Of a stretch of 64,000 nt of DNA, positions 52,218-61,596 are shown in pieces (position 1 is the stretch's first letter; the number at the start of each line of letters is the position of its first letter). The notes beneath the pieces are model-generated. The model had not been told where the DNA came from. It was given only the letters and a program-made list of their open reading frames with translations, and searched no databases. Made by a program: the position numbers and the translations under genes. Source of the stretch: CAZAFL01 sp964484465 (lineage in GTDB: Bacteria > Bacteroidota > Ignavibacteria > UBA10030 > SZUA-254); contig CAZAFL010000011.1 of the NCBI GenBank assembly GCA_964484465.1, positions 1 through 64,000 on the forward strand, in the 5' to 3' direction.

Positions 52218-52871
52218 ATGAAGGTTCTTGCGCTTACGGATATCCATGGGGAATATGATCTCGCACTTACAATCATCCAAAAAGAATCTGCTGATGTGGT
52301 GATCATTGGCGGCGATCTCACGACAATCGGAAGTGTAAAAGAAGCGGAACATGCGCTTCATCAGTTTCGAACATCAGCAATGCATGTATTGTGTGTCGCT
52401 GGCAACATGGACCTTCCACAGCACGACGACTTATTTGTGAAACTTGGTTGCTCTCTTAACGGACGCGGTACGACCATTGATGGCACCGGCTTCTTCGGGG
52501 TATCGGCTGCCCCTCATTCTCCGCTTCATACTCCGTATGAAATTTCAGAAGAGGAAATCGCAACGCGTATCGCAAAAGGTTTTGAAGACGTAAAAAATGT
52601 TGCCTTCAAAGTGTTTGTACCTCACGCCCCGCCATATGGGACGAAAGTCGACATTATCCACGCCGGATTCCATGTGGGGAGCACGGCAGTACGCGAGTTC
52701 ATTGAGGATGAACAACCAGATGTTGTCATTTGTGGGCATATTCATGAAGCACGAGGACAGGATGTCCTGGGAAAAACAAAAATCGTGAATTGTGGGACTG
52801 CGTCCCACGGGTACTATTCAGTTATAAATATTCAAACAAAGTTATCGATAAAGAACCTCCATCACTCCTAA
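52218..52871 (+). CDS. metallophosphoesterase (YfcE-like)
   Basis: 217 residues from ATG 52218; a GTG two codons earlier is in frame and also possible. Phosphoesterase motifs: LTDIHGEYD, GGDLTTIG, VAGNMDLPQHD, FVPHAPPYGTKVD, and CGHIHEARG with NCGTASHG. The GNMD form (not GNHD) fits the archaeal/bacterial group of 3',5'-phosphodiesterase-like enzymes. Function and substrate are unknown. It is the last gene before the dcw cluster; the 278-bp gap after it holds the mraZ promoter region. Confidence 0.87.
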   Translation: MKVLALTDIHGEYDLALTIIQKESADVVIIGGDLTTIGSVKEAEHALHQFRTSAMHVLCVAGNMDLPQHDDLFVKLGCSLNGRGTTIDGTGFFGVSAAPHSPLHTPYEISEEEIATRIAKGFEDVKNVAFKVFVPHAPPYGTKVDIIHAGFHVGSTAVREFIEDEQPDVVICGHIHEARGQDVLGKTKIVNCGTASHGYYSVINIQTKLSIKNLHHS

Positions 52872-53033
52872 GTTGCTGCAATATATGCCGATCTGACAAC
52901 CCGCCCCACAATTTTACACAAATCTCCCACCGCGTTAGGTGCTTAAAATACATCCTTTTCGATAATTTTCATTCCCTAACTGTTACTTTTCCATCCCGAA
53001 ATCACAAAAGCGCAAAAAACATGCAAAATAACT

Positions 53034-53062
53034 TGACTTTCAGTTGAAAAGATGTAAATTTG
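53034..53062 (+). promoter_or_regulatory. candidate mraZ/dcw promoter (Bacteroidota -7 type)
   Basis: TTGACT at 53034-53039, 15 bp, then TAAATTTG at 53055-53062, which fits the Bacteroidota -7 motif TAnnTTTG exactly; the -33 TTG lies 18 bp upstream of it. A dyad GACTTTCA (53035-53042) and TGAAAGTC (53061-53068) brackets the same area. It lies about 90 bp before ATG 53150, directly upstream of the GTGGGG boxes. Confidence 0.5.
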
Positions 53063-53070
53063 AAAGTCAC

Positions 53071-53097
53071 AGTGGGGAAAAGTGGGGAATAATGGTG
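53071..53097 (+). promoter_or_regulatory. MraZ boxes (GTGGGG repeats, 10-bp period)
   Basis: GTGGGG at 53072-53077 and 53082-53087 and a weaker ATGGTG at 53092-53097 repeat with a 10-bp step, close to the AAAGTGG/TGGG tandem boxes that MraZ binds in other bacteria. They follow the candidate promoter and precede mraZ by 53 bp, the usual layout for mraZ autorepression. Confidence 0.75.
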
Positions 53098-53149
53098 TGG
53101 AATTTTTTTTGATTTGAGGGGTTTGGATAACACGAGGTAATCATACGTA

Positions 53150-53590
53150 ATGTCTTCTTTCAAAGGGTCATATACTTACGCCGTCGATGATAAAGGAAGA
53201 GTAAACCTTCCTGCAAAATTGCGGAAATATGTTTCGCCCGAAGCGAATGATACATTTGTCATCACACGCGGGTTCGAGAAATGTTTATTTGTCTACCCTA
53301 TTGATGAATGGAATAAGCTGGAACAAAACCTTCGGAGCCTGTCGTCATATGACCCACAGCATCGCCAGTTTATTCGCGCATTGCTCGAGCTTGCCTCGGA
53401 AAGCCAACTTGACGGCCAGGCGCGGCTTTCTATTCCACAGGAATTAAGAGAATACGCAAGCATTCAGGGGGAAGTACGGGTCATCGGAACTCTCGACAAG
53501 ATTGAGCTCTGGGATCCGAAGATCTACGAAGGTTACAAAAACAGTCAGCCGGAGTCTTACGAGAACATCGCAGCGAAAGTGATGAAGTAA
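53150..53590 (+). CDS. mraZ: division/cell-wall cluster transcriptional regulator MraZ
   Basis: 146 residues with two SpoVT-AbrB-like MraZ units: SFKGSYTYAVDDKGRVNLPA (about 3-45) and SESQLDGQARLSIPQELRE (about 80-125). Each carries the DxxGR/DxxxR signature. MraZ forms a ring that binds tandem GTGG boxes upstream of its own gene and tunes the dcw cluster. The boxes are visible at 53072-53097. It is followed by rsmH after 40 bp, the canonical order. Confidence 0.96.
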   Translation: MSSFKGSYTYAVDDKGRVNLPAKLRKYVSPEANDTFVITRGFEKCLFVYPIDEWNKLEQNLRSLSSYDPQHRQFIRALLELASESQLDGQARLSIPQELREYASIQGEVRVIGTLDKIELWDPKIYEGYKNSQPESYENIAAKVMK

Positions 53591-53630
53591 TTGGCTCCGC
53601 ACGCTGCTCTCACGAAACATATTTTTTTGA

Positions 53631-54560
53631 ATGAGCAATGAATATCATTCCCCTGTGCTTGTCGATGAGGTTCTTCGTTTCCTGCAACCGTCGGAAGGGG
53701 GCGTTTATGTCGACGGGACGCTCGGCGGCGGCGGGCATGCAGAGGCTATCCTCATGAACAGTCCCGCACATACTTCCGTTATCGGTTTTGATATGGATGC
53801 TGAGGCGATTGCGTTTGCGCAAGAACGGCTGAGACATTTTTCTGAAAGGTTTCGCAGCATTCACGATAACGTGGCGAACATGCGGGCCCGGCTTTTGGAA
53901 GTCGGTGTTCGGCATATCCGGGGAATGCTGCTGGACTTGGGAATTTCCTCGCATCAAATTGATGTGGACGAGCGGGGATTCAGTTTTCAGAAAAATGGCA
54001 GGATCGACATGCGCATGAACCGCAGGCAGTCGTTGGATGGATGGACGGTTGTAAATAGGTATGAGGAGAAAAGACTGGCGGATATTCTCTGGAGATACGG
54101 GGAAGAAAGAAACTCAAGGGCAGTTGCGAGAAGGATTATTGACGCCAGGAAGAAAGGGCCCGTTGAGACCACAAAACAGCTTTCAGAGATTGTTGAATCT
54201 GTCGCTGGAAAGAGATTTCTTCAAAAATCGCTCGCAAGAGTGTTTCAGGCCATTCGCATTGAGGTGAATGGTGAATTGGACAGTCTTAACCGGGTTCTCT
54301 TGGATACGGTAGGTCTCTTAGAAAAGGGAGGGCGTATAGTCGTTATTTCTTACCATTCACTCGAAGACAGAATGGTTAAACAATTTTTTAAAAACGAATC
54401 GAGCACCATTACGCCTTCAGCTACAAAACTGCTCCCCGGAGAGAAAAAACAGGCGGGTATAAATGTCCTAACGCGGAAACCCGTTACTGCAAGTCAAGCC
54501 GAAGTTGCAGGCAATCCGCGGTCGGCAAGTGCAAAATTACGAGCCGCTGAACGGATATAA
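53631..54560 (+). CDS. rsmH: 16S rRNA (cytosine1402-N4)-methyltransferase RsmH
   Basis: 309 residues, formerly MraW. AdoMet site YVDGTLGGGGHAEAIL (about 22-38), family marks LLDLGISSHQIDVDERGFSF, RIDMRMN and VVISYHSLEDRMVK. It methylates C1402 in the ribosomal P site, helped by RsmI. Second gene of the dcw cluster; a 5-bp gap leads to ftsL. Confidence 0.97.
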   Translation: MSNEYHSPVLVDEVLRFLQPSEGGVYVDGTLGGGGHAEAILMNSPAHTSVIGFDMDAEAIAFAQERLRHFSERFRSIHDNVANMRARLLEVGVRHIRGMLLDLGISSHQIDVDERGFSFQKNGRIDMRMNRRQSLDGWTVVNRYEEKRLADILWRYGEERNSRAVARRIIDARKKGPVETTKQLSEIVESVAGKRFLQKSLARVFQAIRIEVNGELDSLNRVLLDTVGLLEKGGRIVVISYHSLEDRMVKQFFKNESSTITPSATKLLPGEKKQAGINVLTRKPVTASQAEVAGNPRSASAKLRAAERI

Positions 54561-54565
54561 TCCTT

Positions 54566-54994
54566 ATGTCAAAACCGGCATATTCACCCGCGGAACCATA
54601 TCCATCTGTTGAACAAAGGGAACGACGGTACGTTTTCGGCGGTGAAGGGCAAAGCCCGGAACTTAATGCGCTGCCACAAAGAAATCGTCCCCTTAAACGC
54701 CGGAAGCGCTCGCCCTTCAATATTATTTTCATGCTGTTTACCTGTTCGATTATCATCGTGTTCTATGTATGGAATAAGATTACTGTCAACCGGCTAGTGG
54801 TAGAAGTGAGCGACCTTCAAAATCAATATCAAAAAATCATCAACGCGAATGAAGTGATCAAGGCAGAGATCAATAAGAAATCGAGCCTGGAACGTATCGA
54901 AAAAATTTCAGTTGGACAACTGAACCTGACGTATCCGAAAGAACAGCCCGTCTGGTTTACTGTTGATGAAGAGCGTGTACCTCTTGCTCAGTAG
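54566..54994 (+). CDS. ftsL: cell-division protein FtsL
   Basis: 142 residues: a cytosolic basic stretch to about 48 (RPLKRRKRSPFN), one membrane helix (about 50-68, IIFMLFTCSIIIVFYVW), then a coiled coil (VEVSDLQNQYQKIINANEVI) and an outer tail. This layout and the place between rsmH and ftsI are diagnostic even though FtsL sequence is poorly conserved. It forms the divisome subcomplex with FtsB and FtsQ. The N-terminal tail of about 48 residues is longer than in E. coli. Confidence 0.85.
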   Translation: MSKPAYSPAEPYPSVEQRERRYVFGGEGQSPELNALPQRNRPLKRRKRSPFNIIFMLFTCSIIIVFYVWNKITVNRLVVEVSDLQNQYQKIINANEVIKAEINKKSSLERIEKISVGQLNLTYPKEQPVWFTVDEERVPLAQ

Positions 54995-55008
54995 GGCTGG
55001 AAAGAATA

Positions 55009-55767
55009 ATGATTACAGAATATTTTTCAAAAATTAATGCTTCCCTGGGCGCGCTAGTGATTGTTTGCTTTTTCTTTCCATGGTTCAGTATCGATTGCGG
55101 GAATATAACTATTGTCAAGCTCTCCGGTTTTGACATTGCAACCGGACACATATCGCTCGAGCAGCGTGTAGATGAGCAGCTTGCTCAAAGCGGAAAGAAC
55201 TTTGAGACGCTGGAACAGGAACACCCCGTGCGGCCACAGTTGTACCTGATGGTGGTTATTGTGTGCGCGCTCGTAATCGTTGGTTATAGCGCTCGTATGT
55301 TTCAGGAGCTTAACCGGGTCGGCATGTTTGCGGTCGGAGCTTTTGGTGTTTTTGGGTTTCTCGTGTTGATGTATGCTACAATGAGGGAGTTTGGGTTTGA
55401 TATTCCTCCCGATGTTGCTGCAATGGTGCGAGTGCCGCGGCAACCGGCATTCTTCATTACTGCCGGTTCATTTATTGGAGTTGTAGCGTTATCAGTTGTC
55501 GGACTTCGGGCGTCAGCAGAACCGTCCAGTGAAATGGTGAGTATGAATCTTCCCATTAATGTTGAAGAGCAATCAAAGAACACCATAGATGAGCTTCCGA
55601 TGGAGGGAGCATTCAATCTTCCTGACGAAGAAAATGCTTTTGGCGAAAAGATGAACCATAGCCATGCATCCGTACAAGCAACAACGTGCCCTTCATGCGG
55701 TGAAACAGTTTCCGGCAGGCAGGAAAAATGTCCAAAGTGTGGTACCAGCGTAACGAGGAAGGCGTGA
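55009..55767 (+). CDS. membrane protein with C-terminal zinc ribbon, inside dcw cluster
   Basis: 252 residues, no named family. Four membrane segments (about 9-26, 82-100, 107-125, 145-163), a large loop between the first two, and a C-terminal zinc ribbon with C227-P-S-C230 and C241-P-K-C244. It sits between ftsL and ftsI with 14- and 10-bp gaps, so it is very probably part of the dcw transcript. It is not a canonical dcw gene. A link with division or septal wall synthesis is plausible from place only. Codon use and spacing look like the neighbours, so there is no sign of recent transfer. Confidence 0.75.
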   Translation: MITEYFSKINASLGALVIVCFFFPWFSIDCGNITIVKLSGFDIATGHISLEQRVDEQLAQSGKNFETLEQEHPVRPQLYLMVVIVCALVIVGYSARMFQELNRVGMFAVGAFGVFGFLVLMYATMREFGFDIPPDVAAMVRVPRQPAFFITAGSFIGVVALSVVGLRASAEPSSEMVSMNLPINVEEQSKNTIDELPMEGAFNLPDEENAFGEKMNHSHASVQATTCPSCGETVSGRQEKCPKCGTSVTRKA

Positions 55768-55777
55768 AAGCGAAAAT

Positions 55778-57850
55778 ATGAACAAGAGCACGCGTCACAT
55801 AGAACCACAAAGGAGCAACGGGGGGAATGCATGGAGGATACGCGTACGCATCCTTCAAATTGGATTGCTCCTCTTTTTTGCAGCAATGTGTTTGCGTCTG
55901 GTTCAAATTCAAATTGTCGAATCGCAGAGTTTGCACAAACTTGCGCAGGGACAATACCAGTCGAAAGTAATATTGCCGGCAACGCGCGGCTCATTATACG
56001 ACCGGAACGGAAACATTATCGCATCGAATTCAATGTTCGTATCATTGGCTGCCGACCCACAGATTGCATCGGAAGATGCACGCGCAATAGCGGCACGGTT
56101 CTCCAGGGTCCTTGGGAAACCGAAAAGTTATTATATGGAGAAACTCCAATCTGACTCACGGTTTGTATGGCTCGAACGTCAAATTCCGACGGACTATCTT
56201 AAGAGAATTAATCTTCAAGACCTCGAAGGTATAGTTATGCGGTATGAGCCGAAACGGCTTTACCATCGTGAGGAGGTTGCCGGTCAGCTTGTCGGCTTTA
56301 CTGATATTGATAACAATGGCCTGGCGGGTGCCGAACTGGTCTTCGATAACGAACTGCACGGGGTTGATGGATATGTCATTCTGCAGCGAGACGGCCTTGG
56401 GCATGCGAGACCGTCTGTTGATTACCCGCGCGTTGAACCGAAAAAAGGGCACGACATCACTCTCACCATCGACCTTGGGTTACAGGCAATTGCTGAAGAG
56501 GAATTGAAGAAAGGGATTGAACAGAACAAAGCTGAAAGCGGAATTGTTGTTTTATTACAGCCGAAGACGGGAGAAGTTTTAGGGATCGCACAATATCCCG
56601 GTGTTAACCCGAATAAATTTGGGTCGTTTGATTTGAAAGACCAGAGGCTCCGCGCGATAACGGACATGTTCGAACCCGGCTCGGTATTCAAAGTTGTCAC
56701 TGCTTCAGCCGCACTTGAAAACCGGCTTGTCGCTCCCGACAAAAAGTTCTTTGCTGAAAATGGCGTGTATACCGTCTATCTCTCGAACGGAAAACCCCGT
56801 CAGATTAAAGATGTCCATGAGTATGGATGGATTACATTCCAGGAGGCGATGGAATATTCAAGCAACATTGTCATGGCGAAGGTGAGTGACATTATTGGTA
56901 GTGAAAAACTCTACAAAATGGCGCGGGATTATGGATTTGGCATTGCGACGAACATCGACCTTCCAGGGGAAGTGAAAGGGAATTTAAAAAAGCCGGTCGA
57001 TTGGTCGGGAACAACATTAAACACCATCGCATTCGGGTACGAAGTTGGCGTTACACCCCTGCAAATTGCGGCGGCGTACGCCGCGGTTGCAAATGACGGC
57101 GTGTTGATGAAACCATTTGTGTTTCAGCGGGAAGTAGATGAGCAGGGAAATATTGTCAAGGCATCTCAACCGCAGGTCATTCGCAGGGTGGTGTCCGAAA
57201 AAACGGCCCGTACGCTGCGTGACTTTTTCGTCGGGGTTGTCGAACGAGGTACGGGGAAGCCGGCGAAGATCGCAGACGTAAAAGTTGCGGGCAAGACCGG
57301 AACCTCGAAAAAATTTGTCGAAGGTCGATACGAAACCGGCAGTTATACGGCATCGTTTGTCGGTTTCTTCCCTGCCGATGACCCTAAGATCGTGTGCCTT
57401 GTCATGATGGATAACCCGCGCGGGGCAAATTACACCGGGGGGACAACGAGCGCGCCGGTCTTTCGTGCAATCGCAGAGAGAATATTACATACACATGAAA
57501 TGTTTGCTCCAACAGTCATTGCAGAAAATATGACGACCGGAATAAAAGCCCCGACAACACCGGTCCCCGATACGGAAATCTCAGCAGCATCATTAAACAG
57601 TTCGGTAACGCGGGAAGGTGCATTACATCCTTCTTCGATTACATATATTATCCCGGATGTCAAAGGGTGCAGCGTCAGAAAGGCAATAGGCATCCTGGCG
57701 ATGGAAAAACTGCAGCCCGTTGTTAATGGCTCGGGCACAGTAGTCACTCAGATCCCGGCGGCGGGCCAGCCTGCGAAGAAGGGAATGAAAATCATGCTCA
57801 CCTGTCAACCTAAAACTATGGCGTCAGCCAGTGCAAATGAAGGTCAATGA
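55778..57850 (+). CDS. ftsI: septal peptidoglycan transpeptidase FtsI (PBP2/3-type, with PASTA)
   Basis: 690 residues. One membrane helix (about 24-44), a PBP dimerisation domain (about 65-230), and the transpeptidase domain with S302-V-F-K305, S361-S-N363 and K506-T-G508, and a C-terminal PASTA unit (about 615-675, YIIPDVKGCSVRKAIGILAM). It cross-links septal peptidoglycan in the periplasm with FtsW. A PASTA domain is common in Gram-positive and FCB homologues. The following gene starts inside its stop (ATGA). Confidence 0.95.
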   Translation: MNKSTRHIEPQRSNGGNAWRIRVRILQIGLLLFFAAMCLRLVQIQIVESQSLHKLAQGQYQSKVILPATRGSLYDRNGNIIASNSMFVSLAADPQIASEDARAIAARFSRVLGKPKSYYMEKLQSDSRFVWLERQIPTDYLKRINLQDLEGIVMRYEPKRLYHREEVAGQLVGFTDIDNNGLAGAELVFDNELHGVDGYVILQRDGLGHARPSVDYPRVEPKKGHDITLTIDLGLQAIAEEELKKGIEQNKAESGIVVLLQPKTGEVLGIAQYPGVNPNKFGSFDLKDQRLRAITDMFEPGSVFKVVTASAALENRLVAPDKKFFAENGVYTVYLSNGKPRQIKDVHEYGWITFQEAMEYSSNIVMAKVSDIIGSEKLYKMARDYGFGIATNIDLPGEVKGNLKKPVDWSGTTLNTIAFGYEVGVTPLQIAAAYAAVANDGVLMKPFVFQREVDEQGNIVKASQPQVIRRVVSEKTARTLRDFFVGVVERGTGKPAKIADVKVAGKTGTSKKFVEGRYETGSYTASFVGFFPADDPKIVCLVMMDNPRGANYTGGTTSAPVFRAIAERILHTHEMFAPTVIAENMTTGIKAPTTPVPDTEISAASLNSSVTREGALHPSSITYIIPDVKGCSVRKAIGILAMEKLQPVVNGSGTVVTQIPAAGQPAKKGMKIMLTCQPKTMASASANEGQ

Positions 57851-58623
57851 CCTGCAAAGAAGGTGTTGCGCCGGTTCATCGGAGAGCGAAAGCGTTGTCG
57901 ACAGGATTGTGTTTGGCCGCAGCATGCCTCATGGTGTCGATCGGTTATCAGGCATCAGCTGGGCCGAAGAAGGTTAAGAAAGAAACACGAACCGAATATA
58001 TACCGGATAGCCGGGGGAAGCTGAATCCGGATTCAACCCAGATCATCAAACTGTATGACCTGCTCGCGAATGTGATTGAGGAAATTGAAAGAAGTGTTTG
58101 GCCTCAAATGAACAAGGTTGTCACCTATTCAAAACGAAATTTATACAATGAGCGCGGATTGCGGGACTCTACGGTCACAACCATCGACGGGAAACCAGGT
58201 ATGAGGATTGTGCCGCGATACGACTCTTTGGGACGTGAAATGACCGCACAGGAAATTAACGCCGATGGAACGTTAGGGTTCAGTAGCAGGAACATTTATT
58301 CAGACTCGGCACACGACCCATCTCGCATGGAGTTGTATGACCCTAAGGGAAAGTTGTACAATGTAAGGGAATACCGCTATGACAGAAGAGGAAATCCGGT
58401 GAAGGAAACCGGCTCGGAGAAAGATAAGCCAGTGTATCAATGGCTATATAAATATGACAGGAAGAATCGGTTAATATGGCGTGACGATTATTCCGGCAAA
58501 GGTGCTCTTCTGCAAAAGCACAGGTATGCATATAACAATGACAATCAAATTTCTACTGAAACGGTTTTGAATACGCAAGGCCGGATTGAAAGGGTTATCA
58601 AGTATAATTACGAATATTATTAA
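57847..58623 (+). CDS. secreted YD/RHS-repeat-like protein inside dcw cluster
   Basis: 258 residues, overlapping ftsI by four bases. Signal-like start (ALSTGLCLAAACLMVSIGYQ), then from about 160 YD-type repeats: YDRRGNPVKETGSEKDKP, WLYKYDRKNRLIWRDDYSG, RYAYNNDNQISTETVLNTQG and KYNYEYY. YD repeats bind carbohydrates or build RHS shells; four short ones cannot form an RHS cocoon. It lies between ftsI and murE, an unusual place, and is coupled to ftsI by overlap, so a wall or septum role is plausible. Not a known dcw gene to my knowledge. Confidence 0.75.
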   Translation: MTCKEGVAPVHRRAKALSTGLCLAAACLMVSIGYQASAGPKKVKKETRTEYIPDSRGKLNPDSTQIIKLYDLLANVIEEIERSVWPQMNKVVTYSKRNLYNERGLRDSTVTTIDGKPGMRIVPRYDSLGREMTAQEINADGTLGFSSRNIYSDSAHDPSRMELYDPKGKLYNVREYRYDRRGNPVKETGSEKDKPVYQWLYKYDRKNRLIWRDDYSGKGALLQKHRYAYNNDNQISTETVLNTQGRIERVIKYNYEYY

Positions 58624-58699
58624 CGCACAGCGGGGCCATTAACATTTGCCTATGGAAAAGGTCTGCGAAGAGTATGGAGTCCGCGAAAGAGTTGAGAGT

Positions 58700-60208
58700 A
58701 TGATGTTATCGAAATTACTTGATGGTGTGGTTGTCACCAAGATGTTCCAGACGATGTATGGTCAGATGGTTGTCACTCACGATGTTGAGGTGGGTCGTGT
58801 TCATTATGATTCCCGCAGGGTGAAAGCAGGTGATATGTTCGTTGCCATTCACGGGGCTCAGTCTGACGGGCATACATATATAAAGGATGCGGTCGATAAT
58901 GGCGCCAAGGTTGTACTCATGGAGAAAGACGATGCAATGCCTGACGCTTTCTTTATGCATAACGGTGTCGTAAAAATTGTCGTCGCGAATGGTAGAATTG
59001 CTCTGGCGCAGATTGCTTCAAATTTTTTTAATCAACCGTCACGGTCGTTAACAATGGTAGGAGTCACCGGCACGAACGGGAAGACTACTACGACAAACTT
59101 GATCCGCTCGGTCCTCGAGCAGCATGGGGGTTTAACAGGTCTTATCGGTACAATTGAGCACAACATCGGAGGTAAAGTTATTCCAGCGACACATACAACA
59201 CCCGAATCGTTGGAGCTTCAGGAGTTATTGCGGAACATGGTTGAGAGCGGATGCACTTCAGCCGTGATGGAGGTTTCCTCGCATGCCCTTCACCAGCATC
59301 GTGTTGACGGGCTGGAATTCAAGGTTGCTGTATTCACGAATTTGACCCAGGATCATCTGGATTACCACGGTACCATGGAAGAATATTTTATTGCAAAAAA
59401 AATATTATTTGAAGAGCTTCAACCGTCTGCGTTCGCTGTAATCAATATGGATGATGCTTGGGGAAAACGCATGACGGAAGCAACTCGCTCAAGAGTTCTA
59501 TCCTATGGGACAACTACCGCCGCTGAGGTTCGCGCAATCGATATTCGACTGTCAATGAAGGAGATTCGGTTTACACTAGTGTATGGAAAAGAGCAGGTGT
59601 TGATCAGCTCATCCTTGATTGGAAGATTTAATGTTTACAACATCCTTGCAGCGTCCGCAGCGGGTATCGCCCTGCAGATTCCGCTCCCGGTTATTCAGCA
59701 GGCGATTCTTCAAACAAAAAATGTTCGCGGAAGGTTTGAACAAATCTCGTCGCCGGACGGATGGACGGCAATTATAGACTATGCGCACACTCCGGATGCG
59801 CTTGAGAAGGCGTTGATAGCTGTGCATGATGTGTTTGATTCGTCCGTCCGCGGTCGTATCATCACAGTCTTCGGATGCGGAGGGAACCGGGATAGAAGAA
59901 AACGTCCGGTAATGGCAGAAGTTGCCACGAGGCTGAGCGATGTTACTATCATAACATCCGATAATCCGAGAAATGAACAACCTGACGCGATTGTTGATGA
60001 AATAATGGTTGGGGTTCGGAGCGGAGCAACAGTCCGTAGGGAAGTCGACCGAAGACAAGCGATAGCTCTTGCCCTCGGGTTGGCGCAAGGGCATGACGTT
60101 GTACTCGTTGCCGGGAAGGGACATGAAGAATACCAAATTATCGGAAATGAAAGAATCCATTTCAGCGACCGCGAAGCCGTTGAAGAGTTCATTCGATCGC
60201 ATGCATGA
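58700..60208 (+). CDS. murE: UDP-MurNAc-tripeptide (meso-DAP) synthetase MurE
   Basis: 502 residues from ATG 58700 (MMLSKLLDGV matches MurE starts); in-frame TTG 58646 or ATG 58652 would add an odd tail. Walker-type GTNGKTTTT (about 136-144), VSSHALHQHRV, DHLDYHGTMEEYF. D421-N-P-R424 is the diaminopimelate-selecting motif, so the wall is of meso-DAP type. It adds the third amino acid to UDP-MurNAc-L-Ala-D-Glu in the cytosol. It overlaps murF by four bases (ATGA). Confidence 0.95.
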   Translation: MMLSKLLDGVVVTKMFQTMYGQMVVTHDVEVGRVHYDSRRVKAGDMFVAIHGAQSDGHTYIKDAVDNGAKVVLMEKDDAMPDAFFMHNGVVKIVVANGRIALAQIASNFFNQPSRSLTMVGVTGTNGKTTTTNLIRSVLEQHGGLTGLIGTIEHNIGGKVIPATHTTPESLELQELLRNMVESGCTSAVMEVSSHALHQHRVDGLEFKVAVFTNLTQDHLDYHGTMEEYFIAKKILFEELQPSAFAVINMDDAWGKRMTEATRSRVLSYGTTTAAEVRAIDIRLSMKEIRFTLVYGKEQVLISSSLIGRFNVYNILAASAAGIALQIPLPVIQQAILQTKNVRGRFEQISSPDGWTAIIDYAHTPDALEKALIAVHDVFDSSVRGRIITVFGCGGNRDRRKRPVMAEVATRLSDVTIITSDNPRNEQPDAIVDEIMVGVRSGATVRREVDRRQAIALALGLAQGHDVVLVAGKGHEEYQIIGNERIHFSDREAVEEFIRSHA

Positions 60209-61596
60209 AGCTGACGCTTGATGATTTACTTGCTATCCAACACCTGGAAATGAAAAGACCCGATTTGCTGAAGACAAGGAATTTCCATGGTGTTTCGACC
60301 GACTCCCGGACGATCCGGCGGGGAGAGATATTTTTTGCACTCCGAGGTGAAACGTTCGATGGCCATGCATTTATCGGACAGGCGCTTGCGCGGGGTGCAG
60401 CATGTGTCGCAGTGGATAAGCGAGCCGACGTGCGAAAGCTCCACGGTAAACCTGTGCTCGTGGTTCGGGACACGACGAAAGCGCTTGGAGACCTTGCGCA
60501 TGTTTACAGGAAAAAATTTGACATTCCCATCATTGCAGTCGCCGGCAGCAATGGAAAAACGACGACCAAGGAAATGATCTCTGCTGTTTTACGGACAAAG
60601 AGCAATGTGCTCAGCACGAAGGGTAATTTAAATAATAATATCGGTGTGCCGCAGACGTTATTCCGGTTACATGAGCAACACGACGCAGCAGTTGTTGAGC
60701 TGGGGACAAACCATCCGGGTGAATTAAAATATTTGTGCGACGTACTTTGTCCTACTCATGGTGTCATTACAAACATCGGCAGCGAACACCTTGAGTTTTT
60801 TAGAGATCTCAGCGGTGTTGCGAAAGAAGAGGGCACATTGTTTTCAGTGTTGGGTTCTTCAGGCACCGGATTTGTCAATGAAGATGACGGGCGCGTTGCT
60901 GCACAAGCAAAGAAGTTAAAGACAGCTATCACCTATGGTTTTTCAAGCCGCAGAGTTAACGTGCGTGGTAAATATCTCGGAGGGAATAAGAAAGGATGTG
61001 CAAGGTTTTCAGTGAAAAGTTTTGCAGGGAAAGAATTTGAAATCCAGCTATCTGTCCCCGGCAGACATACAATGGCAAATGCGCTTGCCGCCGCCGCCAT
61101 CGGGTTATCGTTCGATGTGCCGCCGAGGGAAATTCAACGGGCACTAAAATTATTTTTCCCTGTAGACAAGCGAATGGAAATGAAAACTGTTTCAGGAGTC
61201 GTACTGCTGAACGATACCTATAACGCAAATCCCGATTCAGTTCTTTCAGCTCTTGATACGCTGGATTCGATGACTTGCAAAGGTAAAAAAATCATCATCC
61301 TTGCAGATATGCTCGAATTAGGTAAAACATCGCGCCGTGAGCATAAAAAAATAGCGCAGGCAGTTGTCGAAAGAGGATTTGCATACGTGCTTACGTACGG
61401 TGATCAAATGAAAGCTGTTCATAACCGGATATCGGCAACGTTCAACAAGCACTTCCAAGACCGGAAAGTATTATCACGAGCTGCCGCGGATCTTATTTCT
61501 TCCGGAGATATCGTGCTGGTGAAAGGCTCGCGCGGAATGAACATGAATGAAGTTGTTGATCTTCTCATACAACATTTGGAGAAAAAAGCGACATGA
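60205..61596 (+). CDS. murF: UDP-MurNAc-tripeptide-D-alanyl-D-alanine ligase MurF
   Basis: 463 residues. ATP motif AGSNGKTTTKEMI (about 113-125), KGNLNNNIGVPQTLF, ELGTNHPGELKYL and NDTYNANPDS are MurF marks. It adds D-Ala-D-Ala to the tripeptide, giving UDP-MurNAc-pentapeptide. It overlaps both murE and the small secreted gene (ATGA at each end). Confidence 0.96.
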   Translation: MKLTLDDLLAIQHLEMKRPDLLKTRNFHGVSTDSRTIRRGEIFFALRGETFDGHAFIGQALARGAACVAVDKRADVRKLHGKPVLVVRDTTKALGDLAHVYRKKFDIPIIAVAGSNGKTTTKEMISAVLRTKSNVLSTKGNLNNNIGVPQTLFRLHEQHDAAVVELGTNHPGELKYLCDVLCPTHGVITNIGSEHLEFFRDLSGVAKEEGTLFSVLGSSGTGFVNEDDGRVAAQAKKLKTAITYGFSSRRVNVRGKYLGGNKKGCARFSVKSFAGKEFEIQLSVPGRHTMANALAAAAIGLSFDVPPREIQRALKLFFPVDKRMEMKTVSGVVLLNDTYNANPDSVLSALDTLDSMTCKGKKIIILADMLELGKTSRREHKKIAQAVVERGFAYVLTYGDQMKAVHNRISATFNKHFQDRKVLSRAAADLISSGDIVLVKGSRGMNMNEVVDLLIQHLEKKAT

